The notes: generated from the letters alone by a model not told the origin. Shown: positions 8,137 to 17,144, counted from the stretch's first letter. The stretch is 56,271 bases of DNA from Oscillospiraceae bacterium (GCA_017521825.1 JAFXBK010000059.1:1-56271), one strand, 5' to 3'. Translations and numbers: made by a program.

Positions 8137-9666
8137 ATGGATGAATTTGAGAAAAACGAAATGAACGAAAACCCTGCCGAAGAAGTTAACGAATCCCCGA
8201 AAACCGGGGAAACTTTTGAGCGCAACACAAACGCTCCTTCCGGCTGGACCTATTCCGCCAACACCAACCAGTATGTTTCCTGGGACGGAAGTTCCGACGC
8301 AAACAATGCCCAATGGAACCCCGGCTATCAGCAAAAAGCTGAACAGCAGCCGCCCAGAAGGGAATATGGAACCCAATACGGTTACTATGGCGGACCCCAG
8401 CAGACAAATTATTACAGCAGTAACGGAAACTATCAGTGGGATTTCAACAAATATGAAAGCGCTGAAAGATCCGCGGAACCCAAAAAGAAAAAATCCGTAG
8501 GAAAAGGTTTTAAGGTTTTTGCCGGAATAATTGCCGCAATCCTCGGAGTTTGCGTAATTTCCCTTTCTTCCGTGGGAATTTACCGCTGGATTTCCGGGGA
8601 AAACAGAGTAAGCAACCCGGTTATCGATGCGCCCCATTTCAACATGGAACCGGAAACTTTCCCGGAAGAAACAGTTCCCCCGGAAATTGACCTTCAGGAT
8701 ATCCCGAAGGAGGAAACCGTTTCCACCGGCGGAAAACTTTCAGCAACCGAAGTTTTTAAAATGACCAGTCCTTCCGTTGTTGGCGTTGTTCAGTACCAGT
8801 ACAGCTATTCCTTTGAACCTGCCGGTTCCGGTTCCGGAATTATCATCAGCGACGACGGTTATATCGTAACCAACGCCCATGTGGTAAGCGGCGCGGAAAC
8901 TGTTAAAGTTGTTCTTTATAACGAAGAGGAATACGAAGCAAAAATAGTCGGTTCGGACACCCAGACGGATATCGCCGTTCTTAAAATTGAAGCAAATAAC
9001 CTTGTGGAAGCGGAGCTTGGCGATTCTTCCCAGGTGGAAATAGGCGAAACGGTCTATGCCCTTGGCAACCCCGGCGGTTTAAGCCTTCAGTCCAGCTTTA
9101 CCGACGGAATGATAAGCGGCCTTAACCGCGTTATCACAACCGATGACAGCATCTATCCCATGACCGTTCTCCAGACCAGCGCCGCAATTAACCCGGGTAA
9201 CTCCGGCGGCGCCCTTATCAACGAATACGGCCAGGTAATCGGAATTGTAAGCGCAAAAATTGCCGCAACGGATTACGAAGGAATCGGCTTTGCGATTCCC
9301 ACCGAAACCGCAAAACCCATTATTGAAGAAATTATTTCCAACGGATATGTTTCCGGAAGAGCAAAAATCGGAATTACCGGAACAACCATAGATTCCGTTA
9401 CCGCAAGATATTACGACGTACCGGAAGGCGTCCAGATTATCACCATTGAACCTGACGGTTGCCTTTACGGAACCGAAGCGAAAATCGGAGATATCATCAT
9501 CGCTTTTAACGGAGAAGATATCACAAGAATGGAGGATCTCCAGGGAATTCTTGCGGAATGTTCCCCCGGCGAGGAAGTGGAAATTACCCTTTACCGCTAT
9601 TCCGCCACCGGAATGAGCGATAAAACTTTTACCGTTACCGTAAAACTTGTTGAAAACAAAGGCTGA
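8137..9666 (+). CDS. HtrA/DegP-like membrane-anchored serine protease (S1C)
   Basis: A 509-aa quality-control protease at the outer face of the membrane. The ATG at 8137 is preferred because AAAGGTG lies 9 nt upstream; a GTG at 8125 would fall inside that site. Residues 1-110 are a cytoplasmic Asn/Tyr/Gln-rich low-complexity segment, then one membrane helix (about 118-145) and an acidic Pro/Glu linker. The trypsin-like domain has His248 (TNAHVV), Asp278 (TDIAVL) and Ser356 (NPGNSGGAL). One PDZ domain covers about 410-505. The architecture matches YycK/HtrA-type proteases of Bacillota. The preceding two-component system may control it, since CssRS-HtrA pairs are known, but no operator was identified. 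Confidence 0.93.
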   Translation: MDEFEKNEMNENPAEEVNESPKTGETFERNTNAPSGWTYSANTNQYVSWDGSSDANNAQWNPGYQQKAEQQPPRREYGTQYGYYGGPQQTNYYSSNGNYQWDFNKYESAERSAEPKKKKSVGKGFKVFAGIIAAILGVCVISLSSVGIYRWISGENRVSNPVIDAPHFNMEPETFPEETVPPEIDLQDIPKEETVSTGGKLSATEVFKMTSPSVVGVVQYQYSYSFEPAGSGSGIIISDDGYIVTNAHVVSGAETVKVVLYNEEEYEAKIVGSDTQTDIAVLKIEANNLVEAELGDSSQVEIGETVYALGNPGGLSLQSSFTDGMISGLNRVITTDDSIYPMTVLQTSAAINPGNSGGALINEYGQVIGIVSAKIAATDYEGIGFAIPTETAKPIIEEIISNGYVSGRAKIGITGTTIDSVTARYYDVPEGVQIITIEPDGCLYGTEAKIGDIIIAFNGEDITRMEDLQGILAECSPGEEVEITLYRYSATGMSDKTFTVTVKLVENKG

Positions 9667-9676
9667 TTCATGCCAT

Positions 9677-9718
9677 AACAAAAAAAGCTTTTGCCGTAAG
9701 GCAAAAGCTTTTTTTGTT
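9677..9718 (+). terminator. Terminator of htrA
   Basis: A perfect stem of about 18 bp (aacaaaaaaagcttttgcc / ggcaaaagctttttttgtt) with a gtaa loop and a T-run. Confidence 0.9.
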
Positions 9719-9773
9719 ATAATTCCCTTTAAAATTCAAAAACTATTCAAAAAGATGAAAAAGGAGAATTTTT

Positions 9774-9941
9774 TTGAAAAACTATAAAATCCTTCTGGAT
9801 TCCGCCGCGGCGGATTTTTACGAAACCCTTGCAAGAAGAACCGGAACAACCCCGGAAAAACTTATGGCGTCAACACTTTTTAATTTTGCCGGAGAACTTT
9901 CAGTAAAAGCCGTTCTTGAAAATATGCGAAGGGAAAACTGA
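9774..9941 (+). CDS. Small ribbon-helix-helix-like protein, 55 aa
   Basis: An ORF with a TTG start 7 nt after AAGGAG, ending 76 bp before tsaD. The product begins MKNYKILLDSAAADFYETLA and continues with RRTGTTPEKLMASTLFNFAG. A short strand followed by two amphipathic helices separated by TGTTPE is the pattern of RHH DNA-binding or antitoxin proteins, but I cannot confirm the family. No toxin-like partner sits beside it: its neighbours are htrA and tsaD. Codon use (CTT, GCC, GGA) matches the surrounding genes, which supports a real gene. Confidence 0.6.
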   Translation: MKNYKILLDSAAADFYETLARRTGTTPEKLMASTLFNFAGELSVKAVLENMRREN

Positions 9942-9949
9942 ACAAAATA

Positions 9950-9978
9950 TTGTAAAAATCGCCGCCATAAGATATAAT
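9950..9978 (+). promoter_or_regulatory. Promoter of tsaD
   Basis: -35 TTGTAA (9950-9955) and -10 TATAAT (9973-9978) are separated by 17 bp, about 40 bp before the tsaD ATG. Confidence 0.7.
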
Positions 9979-10017
9979 TAAAACCAGAAAATTATATTTT
10001 AATAAGGCGATGAATAT

Positions 10018-11031
10018 ATGAGAATTTTAGCGATAGAATCTTCCTGCGACGAAACCGCCGCCGCAATAATCGAGGACGGAAGAAAAATCCTTTCCTCCGT
10101 AATTAATACCCAGGTTGAGGAACACGGCCTTTACGGCGGCGTAGTGCCGGAAATTGCCTCCCGCCGCCACACCGAAAATATTGTTGCCGTTGCAAAAAAA
10201 GCTCTTGCAGACGCGGATATGGCCCTTGAGGATGTGGATTACATCGGCGTTACCGCCGCCCCGGGACTTATAGGCGCTTTGCTTGTTGGCGTTAACTTTG
10301 CGAAAGGCCTTTCCCTTGCAACCGGAAAAAAACTGATTCCCGTTCACCATTTAAAAGGCCATATTGCCGCAAACTATCTTGCCCATCCGGAACTTAAGCC
10401 GCCTTTCCTTTGCCTTGTTGTTTCCGGCGGCCACAGCCATATCGTTGAGGTTTCCGACTATACAAAATTTAAAATTCTCGGAAAAACCCGTGACGATGCC
10501 GCAGGCGAAGCTTTCGATAAAGCCGCAAGAGCAATGGGACTTCCTTATCCCGGCGGCGTTCATCTCGACAGAGTTTCCAAGGAAGGCAACCCCAAGGCTT
10601 TTAACCTTCCGAAACCAAGGGTGGAAGGTTCGCCACTTGATATGAGTTTTTCGGGACTTAAAACCGCGGTTGTGAATATACTGCATAATGCAGAGCAGCG
10701 CGGCGAGGAAATAAACATTCCCGATCTTTGCGCATCCTATCAGGACGTAATATGCCACGCCCTTGTGGACAGAGTTATGCTTGCCGCGAAGGAAGGCGGA
10801 TATAAAACAATCGTAGCCGCCGGCGGCGTTTCCGCCAACAGCGGCCTTCGCGCCCTGCTCGAAAGGGAATGCAAACGCCGCCACCTGGAGCTTTTTGTTC
10901 CGCCGCTGGAACTTTGCGGAGATAACGCCGCAATGATCGGTTCCCAGGCTTATTACGAAGCTCTTGCGGGAAATTTTGCGGATCTTTCCCTTAACGCAAG
11001 ACCCACCATGCCCATTGATGAGGATTTTTGA
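10018..11031 (+). CDS. tsaD: tRNA N6-threonylcarbamoyladenosine transferase TsaD
   Basis: A 337-aa cytoplasmic enzyme that, with TsaB and TsaE, transfers the threonylcarbamoyl group to A37 of ANN-decoding tRNAs (t6A). Length is normal. It starts with the ASKHA-fold motif ILAIESSCDETA (3-14), followed by VPEIASRRHTEN and the metal-binding HHLKGHIAA (about 110-118), then VSGGHSHI, GEAFDKAARAMGLPYPGG, and the C-terminal AAGGVSANSGLR and GDNAAMIG. AAGGCGATG lies in front of the ATG. It has its own promoter and a long hairpin after it. tsaB and tsaE are not in the window. Confidence 0.97.
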   Translation: MRILAIESSCDETAAAIIEDGRKILSSVINTQVEEHGLYGGVVPEIASRRHTENIVAVAKKALADADMALEDVDYIGVTAAPGLIGALLVGVNFAKGLSLATGKKLIPVHHLKGHIAANYLAHPELKPPFLCLVVSGGHSHIVEVSDYTKFKILGKTRDDAAGEAFDKAARAMGLPYPGGVHLDRVSKEGNPKAFNLPKPRVEGSPLDMSFSGLKTAVVNILHNAEQRGEEINIPDLCASYQDVICHALVDRVMLAAKEGGYKTIVAAGGVSANSGLRALLERECKRRHLELFVPPLELCGDNAAMIGSQAYYEALAGNFADLSLNARPTMPIDEDF

Positions 11032-11049
11032 ATAAAATAAGTTTTTTGG

Positions 11050-11093
11050 AAGGATATTTGCAATCTTAAATTCATAATATTGCAAATATCCTT
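11050..11093 (+). terminator. 15-bp perfect inverted repeat after tsaD
   Basis: aaggatatttgcaat and its exact complement are separated by 14 nt and followed by tttttaaat. It is placed as a terminator for tsaD. The T-run is short and each arm contains TTGCAA, a hexamer repeated in the pckG promoter region, so a protein-binding role is possible. Confidence 0.6.
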
Positions 11094-11154
11094 TTTAAAT
11101 AATATAATTTTTTATAATTTTGCAAGTATTTTAAACTAAAGTTGCAAAAATCTA

Positions 11155-11182
11155 TTGCAAAATTTTAATTTTGGTATATAAT
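11155..11182 (+). promoter_or_regulatory. Promoter of pckG
   Basis: -35 TTGCAA (11155-11160) and -10 TATAAT (11177-11182) are separated by 16 bp, 39 bp before the start codon. Confidence 0.65.
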
Positions 11183-11221
11183 AAGCCAAAAGGATTTCTT
11201 TTTTGGAAAGGAGCTGTCACA

Positions 11222-12985
11222 ATGACCCAAAACCCCCATGTCCTTAAATGGATCGAAGAAATGAAGGAACTCGTTAAACCCGATAAGGTTGTATGGGTTA
11301 CCGAAGGCGAAGAACAAATCAAAGCTCTCAGAGCCGAAGCCGTTGCCACCGGCCTTATGGAAGAACTTAATCCGGAAAAACTTCCCGGATGCCTTCTTCA
11401 CAGAACAAAGCCCAACGACGTCGCAAGGGTTGAGGCAAGAACTTTTATATGCACCACCAAAAAGGAAATGGCAGGTCCCACCAATAACTGGGTGGAAAAG
11501 GACGAAATGTATGCGCGCCTTCGCCCTCTTGCGGATGGCGCAATGAAAGGCAGAACCATGTACGTTGTTCCTTATTCCATGGGCCAGCTTGGTTCTCCTT
11601 TCGCAAAAATCGGTATCGAACTTACCGACAGCATCTACGTTGTTCTTAATATGGAAATCATGACCAGAATGGGTAAGGAAGCTCTCGACCAGCTCGGCGA
11701 TTCCTCCGATTTTGTAAAAGGTCTCCATTGTTCCCTCGATGTTGATGAAGAACAGAGATACATAGTCCAGTTCCCGGAAGATAATACAATCTGGTCCCTT
11801 AACTCCAACTATGGCGGAAACGTTCTCCAGGGTAAAAAATGCTTCGCTCTCCGAATCGCTTCCTGGCAGGGCTGGAAAGAGGGCTGGATGGCGGAACATA
11901 TGCTCATCCTCGGAATCGAAAATCCCGAAGGCGAAATAAAATATGTAACCGCCGCGTTCCCTTCCGCCTGCGGAAAAACAAACCTTGCAATGCTCATTCC
12001 GCCGGAACTTTATCAGAAAAAAGGCTATAAAGTCTGGTGCGTGGGCGACGATATTGCATGGCTCAGAATCGGAAAAGACGGCCGCCTCTGGGCGGTTAAC
12101 CCGGAAAACGGTTTCTTCGGCGTAGCTCCCGGAACCAACAAAAAATCCAACCCCAACGCCCTTGCGGCAACCATGAAGAACACAATTTTCACCAACGTTG
12201 CACATAATCTTGAGGATAACACCGTATGGTGGGAAGGCCTTGATAAAAATCCGCCGGAAAACGCAATCGACTGGAAAGGCAACCCCTGGAGCGGTTCCAC
12301 CGCAACGGAAAAAGCCGCGCACCCCAACAGCCGCTTTACCGCGCCGGCAAAGAACTGCCCCTGCGTAAGCCCGAAATTTGATGATCCGGAAGGCGTTCCG
12401 ATCTCCGCAATGATCTTCGGCGGACGCCGCGCAAAAACCGCTCCGCTGGTATATCAGTCCCGTGACTGGAAACACGGCGTTTTCGTAGGTTCAACAATGG
12501 CTTCCGAAACAACCGCCGCCGCCGCAGGCGCAGTCGGCGTTGTTCGCCGGGACCCGATGGCAATGCTTCCGTTCTGCGGCTACCATATGGCGGATTATTT
12601 CCAGCATTGGCTTGATATGGGCGAAAAACTCGGAGATAAAGCGCCGAAAATCTTCAACGTAAACTGGTTCAGAACCGATGACGAAGGCCACTTCATCTGG
12701 CCCGGATTCGGTGACAACATGAGGGTTCTTATGTGGATTCTCGGACGCTGTGACGGAACCGCCGAAGCGGACGAAACCGCAATCGGCTTTGAACCCAGAC
12801 CGGAAGACATAAACCTTGAAGGCCTTGATATCGATAGGGAAACCCTTGCGGGACTTCTTTCCGTTGATAAAGAGCTTTGGAAAGCCGAAGCGGAAGGAAT
12901 CCGCGAATTCTATAAGAAATTCGGCGAAAAACTTCCGGCCGAACTTATGGCGGAACTTGAAAAACTTGAAAAAAATCTCGAGTGA
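11222..12985 (+). CDS. pckG: Phosphoenolpyruvate carboxykinase (GTP)
   Basis: A 587-aa enzyme interconverting oxaloacetate + GTP and PEP + CO2 + GDP. In fermentative Clostridia it often runs toward oxaloacetate for succinate or propionate formation; which direction applies here is inference. The ATG at 11222 follows GGAAAGGAG; an upstream extension overlaps the promoter. The P-loop PSACGKTNLAM holds the active-site Cys250 diagnostic of the GTP class. PEP/metal-binding FGGRRAKTAPLVYQS and the nucleotide-binding NWFRTDDEGHFIWPGFGDN are also present. Length is close to the usual 590-620 aa. A strong promoter and a strong terminator make it monocistronic. Confidence 0.97.
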   Translation: MTQNPHVLKWIEEMKELVKPDKVVWVTEGEEQIKALRAEAVATGLMEELNPEKLPGCLLHRTKPNDVARVEARTFICTTKKEMAGPTNNWVEKDEMYARLRPLADGAMKGRTMYVVPYSMGQLGSPFAKIGIELTDSIYVVLNMEIMTRMGKEALDQLGDSSDFVKGLHCSLDVDEEQRYIVQFPEDNTIWSLNSNYGGNVLQGKKCFALRIASWQGWKEGWMAEHMLILGIENPEGEIKYVTAAFPSACGKTNLAMLIPPELYQKKGYKVWCVGDDIAWLRIGKDGRLWAVNPENGFFGVAPGTNKKSNPNALAATMKNTIFTNVAHNLEDNTVWWEGLDKNPPENAIDWKGNPWSGSTATEKAAHPNSRFTAPAKNCPCVSPKFDDPEGVPISAMIFGGRRAKTAPLVYQSRDWKHGVFVGSTMASETTAAAAGAVGVVRRDPMAMLPFCGYHMADYFQHWLDMGEKLGDKAPKIFNVNWFRTDDEGHFIWPGFGDNMRVLMWILGRCDGTAEADETAIGFEPRPEDINLEGLDIDRETLAGLLSVDKELWKAEAEGIREFYKKFGEKLPAELMAELEKLEKNLE

Positions 12986-13004
12986 TACTCCCCGTGCTCA
13001 AAAT

Positions 13005-13044
13005 AAAAAACTCCCGTGCTCAAAACGAGCACGGGAGTTTTTTT
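13005..13044 (+). terminator. Terminator of pckG
   Basis: A 17-bp stem (aaaaaactcccgtgctc / gagcacgggagtttttt) with a short loop and T7 run. The 12991-13003 stretch (cccgtgctcaaaataa) is a partial direct copy of the left arm. Confidence 0.92.
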
Positions 13045-13134
13045 AAGCCTTCCCAAAGGGGAAGGTGGCATTTGCGAAGCAAATGACGGATGAGGGATAA
13101 TCAAGTAACTCGGAGGGAAAATCATACGCAAGGC
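13045..13134. repeat. MITE-like repeat (copy 2)
   Basis: It begins AAGCCTTCCC directly on the T-run of the pckG terminator, has the arm hairpins ccttccc/ggggaagg and catttgc/gcaaatg, then ACGGATGAGGG, and ends with the inverted end AAGGCTT next to the stop codon of the M20 gene. The first 65 bp are almost identical to the copy at 51197. Confidence 0.7.
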
Positions 13135-14583
13135 TTAAAGAATTTTTTCTCCTGCAATGGCAGGAACCGCGCCGTCTTCAATGGGACTTACGAAGCCGGA
13201 TTTTGTTTTAAGAAGGAATTCCGCCTTTGCTTCTTCAAGAAGCTCCGGGTTTTCAAAAAGATCAACCGCCGTTGCGGCAATTACTTTTGCCGCAAGGTTC
13301 ATACCTTTTTTCGCAATGGTGGATTTGCCCATGGAAACAACCTGCCAGCTGTGGCCGGGAATTCCGCTGGACCAGGTGGCGGTGTTTATCTGGGCGGTAG
13401 GGGTCTGCCAGCTTACGTCGCCAACATCGGTGGAACCGGGAAGTGTAACTTCGCTGTGGAAAAGGGGCATAAGAAAATCGTTCTGCGCCTTTTCGCTGCC
13501 GTTTGTTTTTTCGTCAACAAAAGCGGCAATTTCCGGGCTGAAGCCGGAAGCAAAACCCGGAAGGCAATCCGTAAGATATGTTTTTTTAAGTTCCTCGGCA
13601 AAGGAAAGTTCCTCTTCGGAATATTCCGGAAGCTCCGTTGCCTCGAAGTTTTTATACATCACTTTTTCAAGAACGGAGTTGGGAACAACGTCCGCGGTTC
13701 CGTCAATAAAGCGGCGTTTAAGGGTTGTTCCGGTCATAAGCGCGGCGCCTTTTGCAGTATCCTCAACTCTTGCAAGAAGATCCTTGACCTTAGGAACGGT
13801 GTTGGAGCGTACCATATAAAGAACCTGGGCGGTGGGCTGAACAACGTTGGGCGAAATTCCGCCGGCATCGGTAATGGAATAATGTATTCTGTCGCTTACC
13901 GGCATGTGTTCGCGAAGGAACTGAACGCCGATGTTCATAAGTTCAACCGCATCAAGGGCGGAGCGTCCCATATGGGGGCAACCTGCCGCATGGGCGGCTA
14001 CGCCTTCGAACTTATATTCCACCTGTACGCAGGCAAGATAGGAACCGCTTGTAACCTGGTTGGAATCGTCCGGATGCCAGGTAAGGGCCGCATCAAGATT
14101 ATAGAAAAGTCCCTGCTTTGCCATAAAAGCCTTTCCTGCGCCGCCTTCTTCGCCGGGGCAGCCATAGAAAATTACGGTTCCGGAACCTTCGCCTTTTTCC
14201 TCAAGATATTTTTTGATTGCGTAAGCGGCGGCAAGGGAACCGGCGCCAAGAAGGTTGTGGCCGCAGCCGTGGCCGCTTCCGCCGGCTATGAGTTCATCGT
14301 GAACGGTAAGGCCGGGCTTTTGGGAAAGACCGGAAAGCGCATCAAATTCGCCAAGGATTCCGATAACGGGTCTTCCGCTTCCGTAGGTTCCGGAAAAGGC
14401 AGTTTCAACTCCCGCAAGGCCGGTTTCCACCTTGAACCCAAGCTCTGCCAGAAGGTCTTTATAGGCCTTTGCGGATTCGTGTTCCTTAAGGGAAATTTCC
14501 GCAAAACCCCAGATTTTATCCGAAAGTTCCTCGAAAATCCCTTTATTTTCGTCAATGTATGCGTAAAGTTCTTTTTTATCCAT
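13135..14583 (-). CDS. M20-family amidohydrolase, AbgB-like
   Basis: A 482-aa zinc-dependent amidohydrolase of the M20D/AbgB group, which cleave p-aminobenzoyl-glutamate, N-acyl amino acids or dipeptides. ATG at 14583 is chosen because AAGGAG stands 9 nt upstream; the longer frame runs into a repeat. Metal-binding motifs visible are GEFDALSGL (about 75-83), GSGHGCGHNLLGAG (about 102-115), PGEEGGAGK (about 146-154), and the late HSEVTLPGSTDVGDVSWQ (about 390-407). The lid/dimerisation domain lies in between. It is on the same strand and 160 bp after the arginine-type ABC importer, so it might process an imported or scavenged amino acid conjugate; the substrate is unknown. Confidence 0.85.
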   Translation of the reverse strand: MDKKELYAYIDENKGIFEELSDKIWGFAEISLKEHESAKAYKDLLAELGFKVETGLAGVETAFSGTYGSGRPVIGILGEFDALSGLSQKPGLTVHDELIAGGSGHGCGHNLLGAGSLAAAYAIKKYLEEKGEGSGTVIFYGCPGEEGGAGKAFMAKQGLFYNLDAALTWHPDDSNQVTSGSYLACVQVEYKFEGVAAHAAGCPHMGRSALDAVELMNIGVQFLREHMPVSDRIHYSITDAGGISPNVVQPTAQVLYMVRSNTVPKVKDLLARVEDTAKGAALMTGTTLKRRFIDGTADVVPNSVLEKVMYKNFEATELPEYSEEELSFAEELKKTYLTDCLPGFASGFSPEIAAFVDEKTNGSEKAQNDFLMPLFHSEVTLPGSTDVGDVSWQTPTAQINTATWSSGIPGHSWQVVSMGKSTIAKKGMNLAAKVIAATAVDLFENPELLEEAKAEFLLKTKSGFVSPIEDGAVPAIAGEKIL

Positions 14584-14604
14584 TAAAAACGCTCCTTTTT
14601 TAAA

Positions 14605-14739
14605 AAGCCCCCTTGTTAAAGGGGGCTGGCATTTGCGAAGCAAAGACTGGGGGATTCTTTATATAACGTCCGAAGAGATCGGATGAATCCCTCCACCGTG
14701 CGTACCGCAACGGTCCCCCTCCCTTTGACAAGGGAGGCA
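14605..14739. repeat. MITE-like repeat, complete variant (copy 3)
   Basis: A 135-bp element with left arm agcccccttgttaaagggggct plus hairpin atttgcgaagcaaa and GACTGGGGGATT, a short core, then AATCCCTCCA, hairpin ccgtgcgtaccgcaacgg and right-arm hairpin ccctcccttt...agggagg. Both arms have the same two-hairpin layout as the other copies, but the terminal bases differ (a second subtype). It separates glnQ-like and M20 genes. Confidence 0.7.
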
Positions 14740-14743
14740 AATA

Positions 14744-15469
14744 TCAATACAAAACTTTGCTGAGGAAGTCTTTTGTTCTGGGGTTCTGGGGGTTGTTGAA
14801 AATTTCGTCCGGGGTGCCTTCTTCGGCAACAATTCCGCCGTCCATAAAAACAACTCGGTCGCTGACTTCTTTTGCAAAGCCCATTTCGTGGGTTACGATA
14901 ACGGAGGTCATTCCGTCTTTAACAAGGCCTTTGATAACGTCAAGAACCTCGCCGACCATTTCCGGGTCAAGGGCGGAGGTAGGTTCGTCGAAGAGCATTA
15001 CGTCCGGTTCCATTGCAAGGGCGCGGACGATTGCAAGACGCTGTTTCTGTCCGCCGGAAAGGCTTGTTGCGCTTTCGTTTGCTTTATCAGCAAGACCAAC
15101 GCGGTTAAGAAGTTCCATCGCCTGTTCATTTGCTTCGATTTTGGAAATCTTTTTAACAACGGTGGGCGCAAGGGTTACGTTTTCCAAAACGGAAAGATGG
15201 GGGAAAACGTTAAAATGCTGGAAAACCATTCCCATTTTCTGGCGGTGAAGGTCAATATCAACTTTTTCGTTTGTGATATCAACGCCTTCAAAAATAATCT
15301 GGCCGGAATCGGGAGTTTCGAGCATATTGAGGCAGCGGAGGAAGGTGGATTTTCCGCCGCCGGAAGGTCCGATTATGGAGATAACTTCTCTGGGAGCTAC
15401 GTGTTCGTTAATGCCTTTGAGTACCTGGAGGTCTCCGAAGCTTTTATAAAGATCGATGGTCTGAATCAT
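14744..15469 (-). CDS. Amino acid ABC importer, ATP-binding protein (probably arginine)
   Basis: A 241-aa cytoplasmic ATPase of the polar amino acid uptake family (GlnQ/ArtP/HisP class, usual 240-250 aa). Walker [10 protein letters not shown] (about 34-42), Q-loop [15 protein letters not shown] signature [11 protein letters not shown], Walker [15 protein letters not shown] and switch [13 protein letters not shown] are intact. Its start overlaps the permease stop by 4 bp (ATGA), so they are translationally coupled. Upstream ARG-box-like operators point to arginine or a related basic amino acid, which the motifs alone cannot show. Confidence 0.92.
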   Translation of the reverse strand: MIQTIDLYKSFGDLQVLKGINEHVAPREVISIIGPSGGGKSTFLRCLNMLETPDSGQIIFEGVDITNEKVDIDLHRQKMGMVFQHFNVFPHLSVLENVTLAPTVVKKISKIEANEQAMELLNRVGLADKANESATSLSGGQKQRLAIVRALAMEPDVMLFDEPTSALDPEMVGEVLDVIKGLVKDGMTSVIVTHEMGFAKEVSDRVVFMDGGIVAEEGTPDEIFNNPQNPRTKDFLSKVLY

Positions 15470-16215
15470 TTGCTGTTGAGTCTCCTTTCATAGGCAAGAA
15501 TAACTTTACTGAGGAAGAATGTGAGAATGAAATAGATAATTGCTACAATAATAAGCGCTTCAAGAGCAAGGTAGGTTGCGCCTTTAACCTTAAGGTAGGA
15601 GGTCATAAGGTCGCCGATAAAGAAGGTGGAAGCCATGGAAGTTTCCTTGATGATGGTAACAAATTCGCTTCCGATTGCGGGAAGAATGTTTTTAACCGCC
15701 TGGGGAAGAACAACCCTGATCATGGTCTGGATTTTGTTCATACCAAGGGAACGGGCGGCTTCGGTCTGGCCTTTGTCAACCGCCTGGATGCCGGAACGGA
15801 TAAGTTCGGAAACGTATGCGGCGGAGTTAAGAGCAAGAGCGATGGAAGTCCAGGTGAACATTGAAAAATCCGCAACTTTAATAATTGTAGGAAGAATAAT
15901 TACGAAAAGATAAAGCTGGAGAAGAAGAGGGGTGTCACGAAGAATTTCGGTATATGCGGAACAAAGAAAGCTTATGGGGTTAAATTCGGAAATTGCATGT
16001 ACAATTCCTTTTTTTGCCTTCTTTTTATTGAGGAAACGAAGGGGCTTCCAGTTGGACATTCTTCCAAGAGCGATTACAACGCCGAAAATCGAGCCAAAGA
16101 AAACCGCAATTGCTGAAAGAATAAGGGTATATTTAACGCCTTCGAAAATAAATACTTGCCAGTAATTTTCGATAAGGGTTTTAATATTTTCAAGAATGGT
16201 TGCTAAACTGAACAT
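15466..16215 (-). CDS. Amino acid ABC importer, permease (probably arginine)
   Basis: A 249-aa membrane protein of the HisM/GlnP permease family. Several helices include the conserved [25 protein letters not shown] loop (about 165-190) that docks on the ATPase, and [12 protein letters not shown] near the middle. A 40-residue insert with a basic stretch ([10 protein letters not shown]) after the first helices is longer than in many relatives. GGAGGACAG precedes the ATG. It lies between the solute-binding protein and ATPase genes of the same operon and should form a homodimeric channel. Confidence 0.92.
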   Translation of the reverse strand: MFSLATILENIKTLIENYWQVFIFEGVKYTLILSAIAVFFGSIFGVVIALGRMSNWKPLRFLNKKKAKKGIVHAISEFNPISFLCSAYTEILRDTPLLLQLYLFVIILPTIIKVADFSMFTWTSIALALNSAAYVSELIRSGIQAVDKGQTEAARSLGMNKIQTMIRVVLPQAVKNILPAIGSEFVTIIKETSMASTFFIGDLMTSYLKVKGATYLALEALIIVAIIYFILTFFLSKVILAYERRLNSK

Positions 16216-16254
16216 TATCTGTCCTCCGAAAAAGGGTCATTTATTACGGCAAAA

Positions 16255-16281
16255 GCAGGGCGAAAGGATTTTCCGCCCTGC
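16255..16281 (-). terminator. Intercistronic hairpin after the solute-binding protein gene
   Basis: An 8-bp GC-rich stem (gcagggcg / cgccctgc) with a weak T4 tail sits between the binding-protein and permease genes. Such hairpins usually reduce readthrough and protect the upstream message, giving more binding protein than permease. Confidence 0.6.
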
Positions 16282-16304
16282 AAATCGGTTGTTTTGAATT
16301 TTTA

Positions 16305-17144
16305 TCAGCCGGCGATGTTGCCTTCGTCGTCATAGCTGATTTCCTGGGAGTTCTCGCCTTCTGCAAGTGCAAGTGCTTCTTCGTACCAAACACCGTAGTA
16401 ACCTGCGTCGTATGCTTCTGCAAGAAGTTCGTTTACCTGTGCGGTAAGTTCGTCTGCGCCTTTCTGGAGCATGATTACGTTTGCTTCATATTCAGCGGAA
16501 ACTTCGAACTCAAAGCCGGAAAGTGCGGCGGTTTCGGGGTTGTTTGCGATAAGAACTTCTGCTTGGCCGGTTGCAACTGCCATTGCGTCAAATTCGCCGC
16601 TCTGGAGCTGGAGGAATGCGGTGGTAAGATCAACTACTTCAACGATTTCGCAGTCTGCGGGAAGCTGTTCCTGGCAAAGAGCAAGCTGGAGAGAAGCGGT
16701 CTGTGCTGCAACTTTAAGGCCGGAGAAAGATTCTGCAGTGGTGAATTTGCCTTCGTTTGCTTTGGAGGTGATAATTACCTGTTCGGTTTCGTTATCGCCT
16801 GCATAGTAATAATCGGAAAGGTTATAGTTTGCTGCACGTTCTTCGGTCCAGGAGAAACCGGAGATGGACATATCAACGGAACCAACCTGAACAGCTACCT
16901 GGCAAGCATCGAAAGAAAGGGGAACAAGTTCAAGTTCTTTGCCAAGGCCTTCTGCAATATATTTTGCAAGAGTTACGTCGAAACCAACGTAGGAATCCTG
17001 GCCGGATTTGGAAGCGTCAACAAATTCCATAGGAGCAAAGTCGGGGGAAATTGCAACTTTAAGTACGTTTTCATCGGAAGCGCCGCAGCCGGCGAATGCA
17101 AGGAGCATGCAAGCAACAAGGATAAGGGATACGATTTTTTTCAT
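16305..17144 (-). CDS. Amino acid ABC importer, solute-binding lipoprotein (probably arginine)
   Basis: A 279-aa lipoprotein. The signal peptide ends in the lipobox AFAGC with Cys20 as the lipidated residue. The mature part is a SBP_bac_3 fold: VAISPDFAPMEF (ligand pocket start), YVGFDVTLAKYIAEGLGKELELV, ISGFSWTEERAANYNLSDYYY and AAQTASLQL are signature stretches of polar amino acid binding proteins. It is first in the operon and follows a consensus promoter containing ARG-box-like sites, so arginine, ornithine or a related ligand is likely. The SxTxER pocket motif appears here as SGFSWTEER. Confidence 0.92.
   Translation of the reverse strand: MKKIVSLILVACMLLAFAGCGASDENVLKVAISPDFAPMEFVDASKSGQDSYVGFDVTLAKYIAEGLGKELELVPLSFDACQVAVQVGSVDMSISGFSWTEERAANYNLSDYYYAGDNETEQVIITSKANEGKFTTAESFSGLKVAAQTASLQLALCQEQLPADCEIVEVVDLTTAFLQLQSGEFDAMAVATGQAEVLIANNPETAALSGFEFEVSAEYEANVIMLQKGADELTAQVNELLAEAYDAGYYGVWYEEALALAEGENSQEISYDDEGNIAG

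Noticed and set aside
14584..14643. Longer start of the M20 gene
   Set aside because: The extension encodes part of the MITE-like repeat; AAGGAG precedes the ATG at 14583.
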